Under the pieces are notes generated by a model. That model saw nothing but the letters and a program-made list of their open reading frames with translations, searched no databases and was not told where the DNA came from. From Artemisia argyi (lineage: Eukaryota; Streptophyta; Magnoliopsida; Asterales; Asteraceae), in the NCBI GenBank assembly GCA_030686995.1, contig CM060709.1, positions 268,999,057-269,063,056 on the forward strand: DNA of 64,000 nucleotides. Direction: 5' to 3'. Position numbers and translations under genes: made by a program. Below, in pieces: positions 10,360-21,442 of this stretch. The number at the start of each line of letters is the position of its first letter. The first letter of the stretch is position 1.

Positions 10360-11778
10360 CTAGAATAGAATAATATGATAGGATAAGGTACGTACCCGTT
10401 GCGCATTGCGGGCTTCCTTAGCACCCAAATAGTATGCTCGACCCCGAGGTGGACTAACATTGTATTCACGGTTTGGGTTATTTTCTTCAAGCATTACGGC
10501 TAGAGTTGGGCTATCTAGCACTTGTCTCTGTGCCCTATTTAACTTAGGACAAGTATCTCGGAAGTGGTTTGGGCTGTTGCACTCAAAGCATGTCTTTTGG
10601 TTGTTTCTTATATTGCCCGCATTCACCGGTGCTACTTGCCTTGCCGTTGCTGTACACTGATTTGTAAAATGGCTCTTCTGATTGCAATTAGTACACATTC
10701 GACAGGGCTCAGACCTCTGATGATGATAAGCACATTTATTACACTTAGGATGTGGACCTTCATACTTTCCCTGATCATAAACTGTTACCGCAAATCCTTT
10801 TGCTCTCTTATTATCAACCATTGTACCCTTTTGCTCGCCTGATTCACCTGCTCCCTTCCTTTTATCACTAATCTTCAAAGTTCCATTCCTAACCATCTCA
10901 TATGTTAGGGTCCCTGCTCTCAATATTGCACTCTGAATTGTGGGAGGTTCGGTTGTTTTCACCATCCCACGAATCTCGGGAACAAGGCCATAGATGTACC
11001 TCTCAATCCTCTTGGATTCAGGGGTAACCAGATGAGGAACTAGTTTAGCTAGTTCATGAAACCGATCTGTGTAGGTTGCATGACCAGCCCCTACCATAGA
11101 GTGATGCCAAAACTCGTCCTCTAGTTTTTGCATTTCATTAACCGGGCAGTACTCTTCCTTCAATAGTCCCTTAAAGTCGTCCCATGTCATGCCTACAGCT
11201 GCTTCTCTAGTCCTTGCTTGAATCTGCATGTTCCACCATGTCAATGCCTTTTCTGATAGCAAGCATGCAGAATATTTCACCCTCTGGTGGATTGCACAGT
11301 TACTGATGTCAATCACTGACTCCATCTTCTCGACCCATCGTGTATATGCTAATGCACCTCCTTTACCATTAAACTCAATTGGTTTGCATGACATAAATTC
11401 CTTATATGTACATCCAGTCCTATGGTTGTTGTTGTTGTTGTTGTGGTTGTGGTTGTTATTCCTTCCTCCATCATTTGTAGCATCATTTATGCTTCCGTGG
11501 TTTCCCGAATTGTTCATGTGATTGCCAACTTGTGTGACTATAGTGGGAAGTAGGTTTTGTAGTTGTTGGGCAATAATGGTGGAGACATCTGGATTTCCAC
11601 CAGCGTTACTAGGGTTACTAGTGTCGTGAGCATCTCCTCTACCTCCACGTCCACCAGTTCTTCAACTATCATTACTAGTGTCGTGAGTAGTTCCTCTACC
11701 TCCACGACCACCAGTTCTTCCACCTCTTGGTGTTGCACCACCTCGGCTAGTGCTACGAGTTACTCTCTTTGGTGCCAT
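10360..11778 (-). pseudogene. E2 gag (capsid/nucleocapsid) with truncated C-terminus
   Basis: Gag forms the particle that packages element RNA. The start I favour is the ATG at 11778, giving a Gly/Arg-rich N-terminus with an imperfect duplicated Arg-Thr-Gly-Gly-Arg segment and one in-frame TGA near 11665. The frame is then open from 11517 to 10360. It has an Asn/His-rich stretch, a capsid-type retrotransposon gag domain (Trp-Trp-Asn and Glu-Glu-Tyr-Cys-Pro landmarks), then CCHC knuckles. Two clear ones are Cys-Thr-Asn-Cys (about 10680) and Cys-Phe-Glu-Cys (about 10590). The protein normally continues into protease after Glu-Ala-Arg-Asn-Ala-Gln. Here it diverges after ten unrelated codons and stops, marking the pol deletion point near 10390. 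Confidence 0.85.
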
Positions 11779-12470
11779 GATATCTACAAGGAGGGACATT
11801 TTGTCGACGTCAGATATGAGGTGATATTCCTAGACTACTTAGTCTTAAATCTTGTCAATTTTGAGTCAATCGTCGATTAATGTAAGCATGGTCACATATG
11901 TCTACGTGAGTCGTGACGCATTTATAATTATGTTGGCCACCATAATTATAATTGCTTCCTTTCACACGTATACATATTTACCAGGCACACATAACTCAAC
12001 AATTGGTACTACATAATTGGGTAGACTTTCTATCATCTGCTCTTAAGTTGTGAAAGGGTAACGTAGTCTGGGTATCTAGAGAAGGTGATATGACGAAATG
12101 GACTAGTCGCGCTTGTAGAAAGGTTTGAGTGTCGTACTAGGACATATGAACCACTTCTAGGTATTAGAATCATATAAAGTAAGTATAAGGCAAATCATCA
12201 AATCTCTACAGGAAACTAATAACCTTTATTTAACTTAATCTTATGTCTTATCAAACAAGAACTGTCACAAGATTAAGTTAATTAAACAATTATTACTTAG
12301 CTCTAAATTTTTGATGACTTGACTATTGTCTCTGGTTTCTCCTAAACAAACAATTAGCAATAAGCATATGCGCATGAAGTGTATGTAAGGCAATATAAAG
12401 AGAAGAGTCTTAATGTTTATAGCAGTTATAGTCTAGGTAGTATATGCAACCTAGTTCTCTATAACCAAGG
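11779..12470 (-). other. E2 5' untranslated leader
   Basis: These are about 690 bases between the primer site and the gag start on the minus strand. No coding frame or repeat of note was seen. Confidence 0.6.
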
Positions 12471-12482
12471 CTCTGGTACCAA
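12471..12482 (-). other. E2 primer-binding site (initiator tRNA-Met type)
   Basis: The minus strand reads TGGTACCAGAGC two bases from the 5' LTR. The usual plant site matching the 3' end of initiator tRNA-Met is TGGTATCAGAGC, one base different. This fixes the element orientation. Confidence 0.85.
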
Positions 12483-12484
12483 TC

Positions 12485-15400
12485 TGTAACACCCCCAAAA
12501 TATCGCAGCGGACGACTGTGTCATAGGGGTGCTACTTCATAATACAAAGAACAAGGTATAGAAAACGAACTCTAAATGAGACGTTTTGAAAAGTTACCAT
12601 TCGATTAATAAATTCCGAGTTACAAACTTGAGTTCCATAATACAATACATAAGAGTTTTAAAACATATCGAATGGTAAAGATAAAAGCATAAGTCTTCAA
12701 AACATGCCAAGCGACTCTATGCTCCAGGCAACAGCTATCACCTTAAAGACCTGAGATAAACATGCTAAAGTGTCAACACAATGGTTGGTGAGTTCATAGA
12801 GTTTGTCTTAAAATAGTTGAAAAGCCTTAAAGAATGTTCACACAGCAAAGGCATTGAGAATCCACTCAGTTGCAAGTCCCGCCATAAGAGATTTGCAACC
12901 TGTGTGTTCACAACCCACTGCTAATATATATGGTATAATAAAGACATGTATAATTTCATCAAAACAGTTTAGCAATTAGTCGTGAGTCTACACTTCATCT
13001 CCGAAGACCTCACGTTTATGATGTATCCAACATTCGCAAATGTTAGGATGTATCAATAGCCTCAATGGTCATCAAAAAACTTAATTTGGAGCCATCGGAA
13101 GTCTCAATGGTCATCCAGCAACTTAATCTGGAGCCACTGGAAGTCTCACAATTAAATATAACGCAATCATGTAGATATGAAAATCAAGTATAATGCGATC
13201 AAGTATAAGACAATCAAGTGTAACACAATCAAGTATAAACAATCAAGTATAAATGTTTAAGAGTATTTGTACAAGTAAGCAAGTAGTTGAGCATGTATCC
13301 CCCCCAAGAGTTAAAACAAGTATGAAAAGAGTAGGGGCTATGACTCACCTTAAGCTTAAGTGATGTGAAATCAAAGTGGTAGTCGAATCGTGAAAGTCTC
13401 TAAGAGCAGCCTATAATAGAACGTTGCGACTTAGGTTTGGAGTAACGTCTAAGAATACGAAGAATTGCCTATATATGTCTTGCATAATGTTCATGATGTA
13501 GTACTTAGTATATAGCATAAGTCGTTGAATATAAATGGTTTATGAAACATGTATAAGTTGTATATCTCTTACTACCGTTCGGGCCGACATAATTCAGAAG
13601 TCATGGAGTAAACGTTCGAGGAGCCAGGACACTTTAATTCGTAAATCCACAACTCATCTCGACGGCTTACTTAATGAACTCCTCACATGAGGCTCCCTAC
13701 TATTGTAGTATTTGATAATAAATGTATAAGTTTTGATCCGAAAAGTTACATGTCCGATATTTGAATAAACTTAGGAAAGTTTATTTGTACATGAAGATTG
13801 TTATTAGGGGTAGTTTCATAAGTTTTGTATGACCATTTTCTCTTTGTAATATCTCATGGTTCCTTTTTAAGTGAAGTAGATCCAAATTGCTTGTTCAAGT
13901 TATCGCCTAATTCCTTGTTTCATGTTTTTGCCTAAGTAATCTTACATGGTCATTTCGTCATGGCCTAGCCATGACCTTTGGTCCTTGTTCCAAGGTCATG
14001 AGACACAACCTTGGCTCTAGCCATGGTTGTGGTCTTGATTATAGGTCATAAGACCTCTTGGTTTTAGTAAATCATAACTATAATATAGTGACTTTGGTCT
14101 AAAATGGGCTGTTAAGATTTTGAAGAAAATTATCACTCGGAAAGCGTTTTCAGGGCTCGAGCTTCTTTGTTCCTGAACGAAAACGTCGTTCCGGACAACT
14201 TTCGTGTTTTAACTTTTTGATGAATCGGACAAGAAGAGGGACTTTAAAAATCAAAATTTGATCAGAATGCTATTTGGGCAGTTTTGCCGTTTTGGTTTCG
14301 CTAACTTCAAATGGTCATAACTTTTGACTCGGATACTCGTTTTGGGTGATTCAAATTGCTATGTTTTCCTTGTTAAGTCCTATTTAACAGTAAGTAAGTG
14401 TCAAATATCAAAGTTATACTATTTTGGTCGTGGTTCTCCATAAAAATCACTAGTTTGCTTGTTTACTTGTCATAAGTTAACATATGTATACTAATACTTG
14501 TTTTGTCCATTTTTATACATCATGAACTCCATACAAAGACCATATATAGCATGAATGAAACACAAAGAGCATGAAAATGATAATTAACAAGAAATTATGT
14601 TAGGGTTTGCTTACAACTTTTGGCCTTAATGAAAAAGGGAAACTAGGACAAGAACTAGGACTTTGATTGAATAAGCTTTTCTCCTTTGCAATCTATGATA
14701 AACCGAGGTTATTTAAAGATTATAACGACGCCTTCTTGAAGTCCAAAGCTATTTGAAGATTATAACGACGTCTTTTTGGAGACTTTAAAGTTATAACAAC
14801 TTTTCCTAGAAAATTTCCAAGATTGAAGATCAAACACTAGTTTTCTTTCAAAAACTAGTTAACTTTCTTACAAAATATAAGAAAAGTGCCTTAGGTTTTA
14901 GGACTTGAAGGTTATAAGAAGGTGTGGTGCAAGATTTATATGTGTTTTAGCTTGGTATTTATAGGGTAGGAAAAATAGTTAACCATATATTGGGTTAGAA
15001 ATTAACCATGGTTAGTTTTAGACACTTGTAACTATCCTAGAGATCAATGGTTAAGATTTAACCACCCATGGTGACTCCCACCCCACATTGGCGGTTTGAA
15101 GGAGGATAAGGTGACTGGATGATGACTCTTGGTGCTATCTTGCTTAGTTTGTGCATTTTGACTCCGTAAAAAGCTAACCGTAAATGATTAAGCCTCAAAA
15201 CGTAAAACCGGGTATCGTAAAAATATGAAACTTGAAAGTATTGTTAAACATGTCAATATAGTCCATAATAAAATATAAAATGAGTGGTAGGTTCTATCGG
15301 GTGCTAAAACCCTGCTAAAAACTGGAAACACGGGTCTAAAACGCGTAATTCGCGTAAAACGCTGAACTGAAAAACGTAAAATTCCAAAACTTTTGGAATT

Positions 15401-15685
15401 GTCATAAAATGATAGAAAATCATATTTCTATTGTTTATAATGTTTTATGGATATATCGGGATGCTGGAAGGACGTTTAAACCTAAAAGTAAATCTCGGAC
15501 ACGGCTTTGTGATTTTTGCAGAAATGATCCGACGAGCGTCAAACTCTCGGATTATCGTTAAAATAGTTTAACTTACGAGAATATGAAATAAAAATTTCTG
15601 AGATGAATAGTGAAAAGTGAATAGTAAAAAGTGAATAGTGAAATTTTCGGGAATAAAAGTTAACCTGAAATTGCAAATTGTTACA
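12485..15685 (-). repeat. E2 5' LTR
   Basis: This LTR is 3201 bp, TGTAACACCC to AATTGTTACA, with sequence nearly identical to 7096-10270. The length gain comes mainly from one extra copy of a short AATCAAGTATA unit near 13230 and a duplicated AGTGAATAGT unit near 15620. Confidence 0.93.
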
Positions 15686-17683
15686 AACTATCCCTAGGGT
15701 CGGATCATAACTCATCTTAGAGGCCTCAACGAATGGCTTTCCAAACACTACTTGACTTAGGCAAGAATCTATTACCGGACGAGTATCCTCCACTATCACA
15801 AAGTCGGTCATATAAGTGAAGTTTCCTACAAACACATGCAATCCTTTCACTCTTCCTACAAAATTACTTATTAAATTCTTGTTGGGCATCATCCTATAAC
15901 CGAGTTGCTTCTTCATTACCCAATTATAATAAGTCCTAGTCGTGATGTTTACAGGGGACCTAGGATCGATATAAGCTTTCCATACATGCATATGCCCAAT
16001 GTTGCATGGTATGTTGATGTTAGAGGGATCACCTACTTTAATAAGGGGTGAACCAAGGATATATGGTGTCTCGGGATCATCGAATAAATCCTTGTGATAT
16101 TCCCATTCTTCCTTGGTGGGCAACTTATCAAAGTATTCTTCTACGTTTTCTACTTCTTCTAACTTTTCTCCCTTCTCAACCTCCTTAATCTCATCCCTAA
16201 TCTCGGTTTCTATTCCAACTTCATCCTTGTCACTCTCTTCTACGTCCTTATCTTTTGGCTTAATAGGGACAACATTGACAAAGTGAACGTATTTGGATGA
16301 CGAGGGGTCCTTAATTTGGATTCCGCTTTTGGCGTCCCTAGTGTCCTTCCTAGGTGTAGCTAGCACTTGGTTGTTGAGGGCTTTCAACAAGTTGTCAATC
16401 TTATTGGTCATCTCCGTTTGTTGTTGATTGAATTCGGTTTCAAACTTAGCTATGCGAGCTTCTTGAGATGCCATAAACTTGGACCTCAATCCTTCATGAT
16501 TATTGGTACTACCATAGTTGTTGGAAGGATTGTTGTTGAAAGTACGGTTAGAGGGTGGACCGTTTGGTTGGTAACAATTAGGTGGATTGGAAGAATTGTT
16601 TTGGTTTTGTGTCCACCTAAGGTTCGGGTGATTTTTCCAAGAAGAGTTGTAGGAATCACCGTAAGGGTTTGGCTCGGGTTTGAAAGTGTACCACTTGTCT
16701 CCCACTTCGTCGGTACGCGAGGATGCGTAGTCCGTAAAAGCTTGTCCGAGGAGTTCCACGCAATCACGAGTGTCATGGAGACCACTACATAATTCGCATG
16801 AAGAAGTGATTTTGTTCACTTGGCTTGAAGGCTTAGGAGCTTTGTAAGATTTCATGAGAAACTTGACTTGGTCCTCATGTTCCATGATCCTACGGTCGGA
16901 AGTGCTAGAATTGTTCGAAGGCAAAGATATTGCCTTGACCATTTTGTTCAAATCACGGGGATCATTCCAGCTTTCGTTGTCATAGAGAGCAAGATCTTCT
17001 ATGAGTTCCCATGATTCTTCCTCACTTAGATCATGTAGCTCGCCACCGTCCGATTGGTCAATGGTTTGCCTTGTGGAGAGATCGATATGGTCATAGAAGA
17101 TTTGGACTTGGAGCCAAAGATCTATGCCATGATGAGGGAATTTTTGGATTAAGTCCTTGAAACGAGTCCATGCTTCATATAGAGTTTCACCCTGACGTTG
17201 TTGGAACATCAAGATATCATTTCTAAGCTTCGTAGTTCTCCCCGGTGGGAAAAATTGAGCAAGGAAATGAGTGGTGAGATCATCCCACGAGGTGATGGAT
17301 CCCGCGGGTAAAAGTTCAAGCCATTGACTAGCTTGATCACGTAGAGAGAATTGGAATAGGCGTAATCTGGTCAACTCTCTAGTTGTAACATCAAGGTCTA
17401 TAGAATCTATGATTTTAAGGAAATCCTTGAGATGTTGATTAGGATCTTCGGAACGAAGTCCATGGAATGCACATCCGCTTTGCACCAACCGGATGGTGTC
17501 GGATCGCAAGGGGGACACATTGGCTCCTTGAGTGAGCTCAATAGTGTTTTGATAGCCTTGGTGGCTAGGACGGGAATACTCTCCTAAGGTTCAGGGCCTA
17601 AGAGGTTGGTTTGCTAGTGGTGGGTTTTGTGGGTGGTTTTGTTGAGGTGGGTTGATGGGTTCAAAGATGTTACCACCTTCCAT
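15686..17683 (-). pseudogene. E1 gag and protease-like ORF, main part
   Basis: Gag builds the particle. The start is the ATG at 17683 (Met-Glu-Gly-Gly-Asn-Ile-Phe), shared with I (37920) and O (44112). A single in-frame TGA near 17586 (consistent with CGA to TGA) breaks it early, after which it is open for over 600 codons. Order: Pro/Asn-rich N-terminus, capsid domain (Phe-His-Gly-Leu, Trp-Leu-Glu, Phe-Phe-Pro-Pro-Gly), a CX2CX3HX4C knuckle (Cys-Glu-Leu-Cys, about 16785), an Asn/Pro-rich stretch, an acidic Glu/Lys region, and a protease-like fold (Tyr-Ile-Asp near 15970, Val-Phe-Gly-Lys-Pro-Phe near 15740). The E2 insertion ends it at 15691, and it resumes at 7090. Confidence 0.85.
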
Positions 17684-17829
17684 GATGTCGGATGGTAAAG
17701 GTTACGAACAAAACACGAAGAAATGAGTTAGACTAAAGAAAAACCTAAAAATAAAAATAAAATCTTACTAGAAAGGAATCCAGCAAGTAGACCTAATAAA
17801 AAGAAATCCTAACCTAGACAATAACTATT

Positions 17830-17852
17830 CCCCGGGCTGCGGCGCCAAAAAC
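17830..17852 (-). other. E1 primer-binding site
   Basis: On the minus strand TTTTTGGCGCCGCAGCCCGG lies one base inside the 5' LTR. TGGCGCCGTTGCCGGGGA-type sites are usual for Athila/Tat elements and are commonly assigned to tRNA-Asp, an assignment I recall but did not check. The same site occurs at 38070-38090 (I) and 44260-44282 (O), where one CpG base is changed. Confidence 0.75.
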
Positions 17853-17853
17853 T

Positions 17854-19299
17854 TGATACGTGGGAATCGCACCAGGATTTACCTCTCGAGGGATCTCGAG
17901 AAGCTTACAACCCCCACCAGGCAGTGTACCTGACCGTTGTAGTATAGTATAGTGACAAGTACCGGGGGATTGATCGTTCAACTCAGGAATAGCGTCGCTA
18001 GGGTTAGAAAGCCTAAAAACTAGGTCTAGAGGTGAGGGATGATTCTTTTTGTATTTTTTATATTTTATAAAAGCAATTAAAAATCTCGGTTTTTTGGAAG
18101 AGTGGGCGGAATTAGTTGCTAATCAACTAACCCAATAACTAAGATGCAATCAAAATAAAATAACAAAAATGAAATGAAATCTAATTAAACTGGTGGTGTG
18201 AACAATAATAGGGAGGGTTTTGTTTACTTAGGTTTTATTACTCCCTAGATATCTTTTACAGGTTGATAGTTTGTTACAATTGCATGGATGACGAGACGTA
18301 TTCCTTAATACTAGTCGTAGGGCCGTGTACAATATTCCCTAACTCTATAGGATCCTACTTCACTCCTATGTCGAGCCGTTAGAAGCTCCTAACATGGGAT
18401 CATTAGAATTCTCCTACGCATTAAATACAACCAAAAATCATAGTACACCTCTGATCATGTTTCTTAAGACTTTCAAGCATGTCACCAATCGAAGTCTGCC
18501 AGTTTTCTTAAGCCTAACATCGAATATAATCATCCGTAACAACTATAAACAAACAATCAACCCATAATTAACATCTAGGTTTCACTACATCTAAGCAAAC
18601 ACACAAGAGATCTAGCCAACCATGTTAAATTCAAGACAAGTGTAAGATATATTCAAACAACACATAGACATATTGAATGAATTGAAAGAGTACTTATCTT
18701 AATTGAACATGAAAGCTTTCAAAGGGTAAAAACCTTTGAAAAAGCTGTAATATTCGGACTAGGGTTTCTCTCCAAAGTTACACCCTACTTGTTCCTCTCT
18801 AATGAATGAAAATTGCAAAACTATATATAGATTTTACAGGGTAACGGCGTCAAGAAGGAAATTCTGACGCCATCAACTTGCTGCCCATAATGAAATCGGA
18901 TTGCCTAGATCCACTTTTGACGCCGTCATGTGCAATTCTACTCTGGGCCGTCACTCTTATTTTGACCATGACGGCCTATGGTGACGCTGTCATGTCCATA
19001 GTGCAAAACTCTTCTGGATCGTCACGGACTCTATCCACTTCCACCTCTTGTATTACTCTTTACGCCGTCACTTGAGAACTCTTGACGCCGTCAGGTACTG
19101 TTCCCAGCAAGGAAAATTAAGACTTTGCCGTTTTCTTCACTTTTATGCTCAAAAAACGTCCAAAATGCTTCCTTTTCCATAATTCACTCCAAAAGTACCT
19201 AAAATGACAAAAGGAACGATTTAGGGCAATATTTGATCAAATAAATTCGAATCCGGGCTAAAATGACCCCCTAAAAATGGTTCATTTTTCGCCTCATTA
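17854..19299 (-). repeat. E1 5' LTR
   Basis: This LTR is 1446 bp. It begins TGATACGTGGG and ends CGCCTCATTA, where the usual final CA has become TA. The promoter array (18842-19093, TATA at 18821-18830) is present, but several TGACGSCGTCA copies have changed a base (TAACGG, GCCATCA, GCTGTCA, TTTACGCC). This fits CpG decay. Confidence 0.92.
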
Positions 19300-19304
19300 G
19301 ATCT

Positions 19305-19990
19305 TCACCCAATCCAAGTCTTCATACACAACACACTTGGATCCTTTCCTGATCCAACCCTTCACACATGACACACTTGGATCCTTTCCCGATCCAAGCC
19401 TTCACACATAGACTCAACTAAGTCTTAACCTAATCACTTAGGACATCACTCTCCTCACAACAAATACAAGAGCTAATCTAGTTACAAGACTTCTTGGATC
19501 TTCATCTTCTCCAAGTTCACACACATATATCTCCATCCTCGACTCACACACAAGTCGGAAATATTACAATGTTTACAAAACCTATAACCGTAACACTTGT
19601 TACGTTTGTGTGTGGACACCTATAACATCTCGAATCTTCATCTACGTTGAGAGTTCTTCTCTTGCACTTTGGGAAGAGGCATTGACTTTAACTTCTCGAA
19701 TCTTCATCTACGTCGAGAATTCTTCTCTTGCACTTTGCGGAAGAGGAAATCACTTACAAACATATCCCGACATGTTATAGTGATCAAAGACAAAAGAAAT
19801 ATAAAATAGAAAGTTTTTCTGTGTATGGAAGCCTATTTTCTGAATGGGAACAGTTTAGTATTTATAGATGACAGGAAAAGAGGTGACGGTCAAAAGGCAA
19901 TCCTGCTAAGAACCAAGAACCAAGGAACAAGAACATGTCCTAGTGTCTCCCCTTAGACACTAAACCAAGGGCCATCTTTAATTCACCCTG
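19305..19990 (-). mobile_element. Copia-type LTR, part 2
   Basis: This is the continuation of the LTR that E1 split, judged by the matching GATCT duplication and by shared runs of ACACACTTGGATC on both sides. It holds short tandem echoes: the ACACTTGGATCCTTTCC unit twice near 19345-19395, and a roughly 60-base CTCGAATCTTCATCTACG/TTCTTCTCTTGCACTTTG unit twice near 19632-19745. The right boundary is approximate. No CAAGC duplication to match 2412-2416 was found after a CA end. Confidence 0.5.
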
Positions 19991-21442
19991 CTCCAGCCTT
20001 CTTCATCTTCTTTACCTGATTTTTTTTCACTGATTTTCTTTATATTTTTTTGTATTTTTGAGTTTCTGAGTTACAATTGATCACAGAGCTTTAAAAGCTT
20101 ATAGAACTTAAAATTAAGCTTAGATAAGTAAAATGGAACAGGAAAATATGGTTTTGAACAAGATTGATTATAAAATGAAAATCTCAAATTTAAACTGCAA
20201 GACTTGAAATCATCTAAGGAAACTTCAATTTCTGATTAAATAAAGATCAAAGTACATTAATGGAACTTAATACAGGCTTTTGGAAGCTAGTATAACAACT
20301 AAAAGCTAGGTTAACATTAATACGACATAAGAAAATGAACTATTAACTAATACTTCTTCACTTCTGCTTCAATCTCCTTTTATAGTGCACATTAGGGTTC
20401 CTTGCAGTCCACTTGTTCTTTCCCACTCCGATTCTGAGCCTTTTGATGAGCAATTTTGAACCTGGCCGTTTATTTGGTTTTGACGGGAAAAACTGTTTGA
20501 CCAAATTACTCTTGATTGATTGCAATTGGGGGTGGTGGCATTAATTGTGGTTGTTTTGTTAGGTTGAAGTGATGGTTTTGGGCGGTGGAAGCAAGTGGAG
20601 GAGGGGGTGGTGAGGTGACAGATTTTCAAGCAAGTGGGAGGGAAAAGGGGTAGGGAAGGGTGGTGTTTGACTTTTGTTGACCGGAGTATTAATAAATGGG
20701 GGTGGGTTTTGGGCTTAGGTGAGATAGGCCAGGGGTGTGGGTTGGTTTTGTGTTTATATTTGGACCTGGATTTTGGTTTTGGGTTTAGATAATAAACAGG
20801 GTCTATTTGGTGTTGTAATTATCACAAGGACCAATTTGCAATTTTCAGAATTTTTAAGGGACTGAAGTTGTCAACTGTCCAAAGTTATTACAAGGGTATT
20901 TCATGCCAAGCTTCAATAATCCAAGGTTATAAATGATAATTTTCCACTTTTTAACACTAGGGGCTAATTTTGTCAAGTTTTGAAAGTTCAGGGACCAAAC
21001 TTGTAAATTCTTCAAACTTACTAACAAAGGGCCAATTGTGACAACTTTTGAATTCCCAAGGGCCTTTGCTAACTTTTCTTCCAAATCCATTGCTCAGGGG
21101 CCATTCCTGTCAATTTCCAAACTTGAGGGACCATTTCTGCAAATTTTGCAAACTTTTGCTCCAAGGACTGTTTTTGGTATTTTGTGATTCCACAAGGTGT
21201 GTTTTGACAATCTGAGCTCAAAAATGATAATTTGCTTCCCCGGCTCTGGCTTTTGACACGTTTTCCAAACTCGTGCTCGTTTTTGTCCTTTTTGGCTTGA
21301 TTTACGCCAATTTCTGAAATATCCGTTCCTGTATGATCACAAACACAAAAGTAGAATATATTTGGCAATTATGGTTAGTTTTGTCTGTTTTGGTCTTAAT
21401 TTGGCTAGAAAAAGGTGTGTGAATAAGCACACACACCAAAAT
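19991..21442 (-). repeat. LTR-like sequence, probably the 3' LTR of an Athila-type element
   Basis: The right edge reads CACACACA and is followed by a good minus-strand polypurine tract (21443-21460, TTAGTCTGGGGGATTTTGG), so this is likely a 3' LTR. A minus-strand TATA box (CTATAAAAGG) lies near 20376-20385. Upstream of it, at 20820-21170, are about eight degenerate 40-50 base repeats built on AGGGACCAATTTGTCAA. The left edge is uncertain. It does not visibly match the LTR at 52642-53589, although the coding parts between them form one Athila-type series. ORFs here look like chance frames. Confidence 0.5.

Larger units (their letters stand above)
7096..15685 (-). mobile_element. E2: Tekay/Del-like Ty3 element lacking pol
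   Basis: The element is bounded by two long LTRs (7096-10270 and 12485-15685) and the 5-bp duplication AACTA at 7091-7095 and 15686-15690. The internal region is only 2.2 kb and carries gag (minus), a primer site at 12471-12482 and a polypurine tract at about 10272-10285. Protease, reverse transcriptase, RNase H and integrase are absent. The LTRs look almost identical apart from two short insertions in the right copy, so the insertion should be recent relative to E1. Confidence 0.93.
2938..19299 (-). mobile_element. E1: gag-only Athila-like LTR retrotransposon with nested E2
   Basis: The element is bounded by LTRs at 2938-4382 and 17854-19299 and by the 5-bp duplication GATCT at 2933-2937 and 19300-19304. 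Read on the minus strand the order is 5' LTR, primer site, gag with a protease-like tail, long noncoding block, polypurine tract, 3' LTR. There is no reverse transcriptase, RNase H or integrase in either internal part, so it needed enzymes from another element. E2 (7096-15685) sits inside its gag. Rejoining the flanks at AACTA restores a continuous gag reading frame across the junction, which confirms the nesting order. Confidence 0.93.

Noticed and set aside
16367..16792. Plus-strand ORFs opposite E1 and O gag (also 42525-43150, 10460-10842, 11228-11880)
   Set aside because: They are antisense shadows of gag coding sequence, with low-complexity or biased composition and no domain.
20369..21368. 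Minus ORFs of 78-99 codons as cellular genes
   Set aside because: They overlap degenerate LTR repeats and the TATA region and have no domain.
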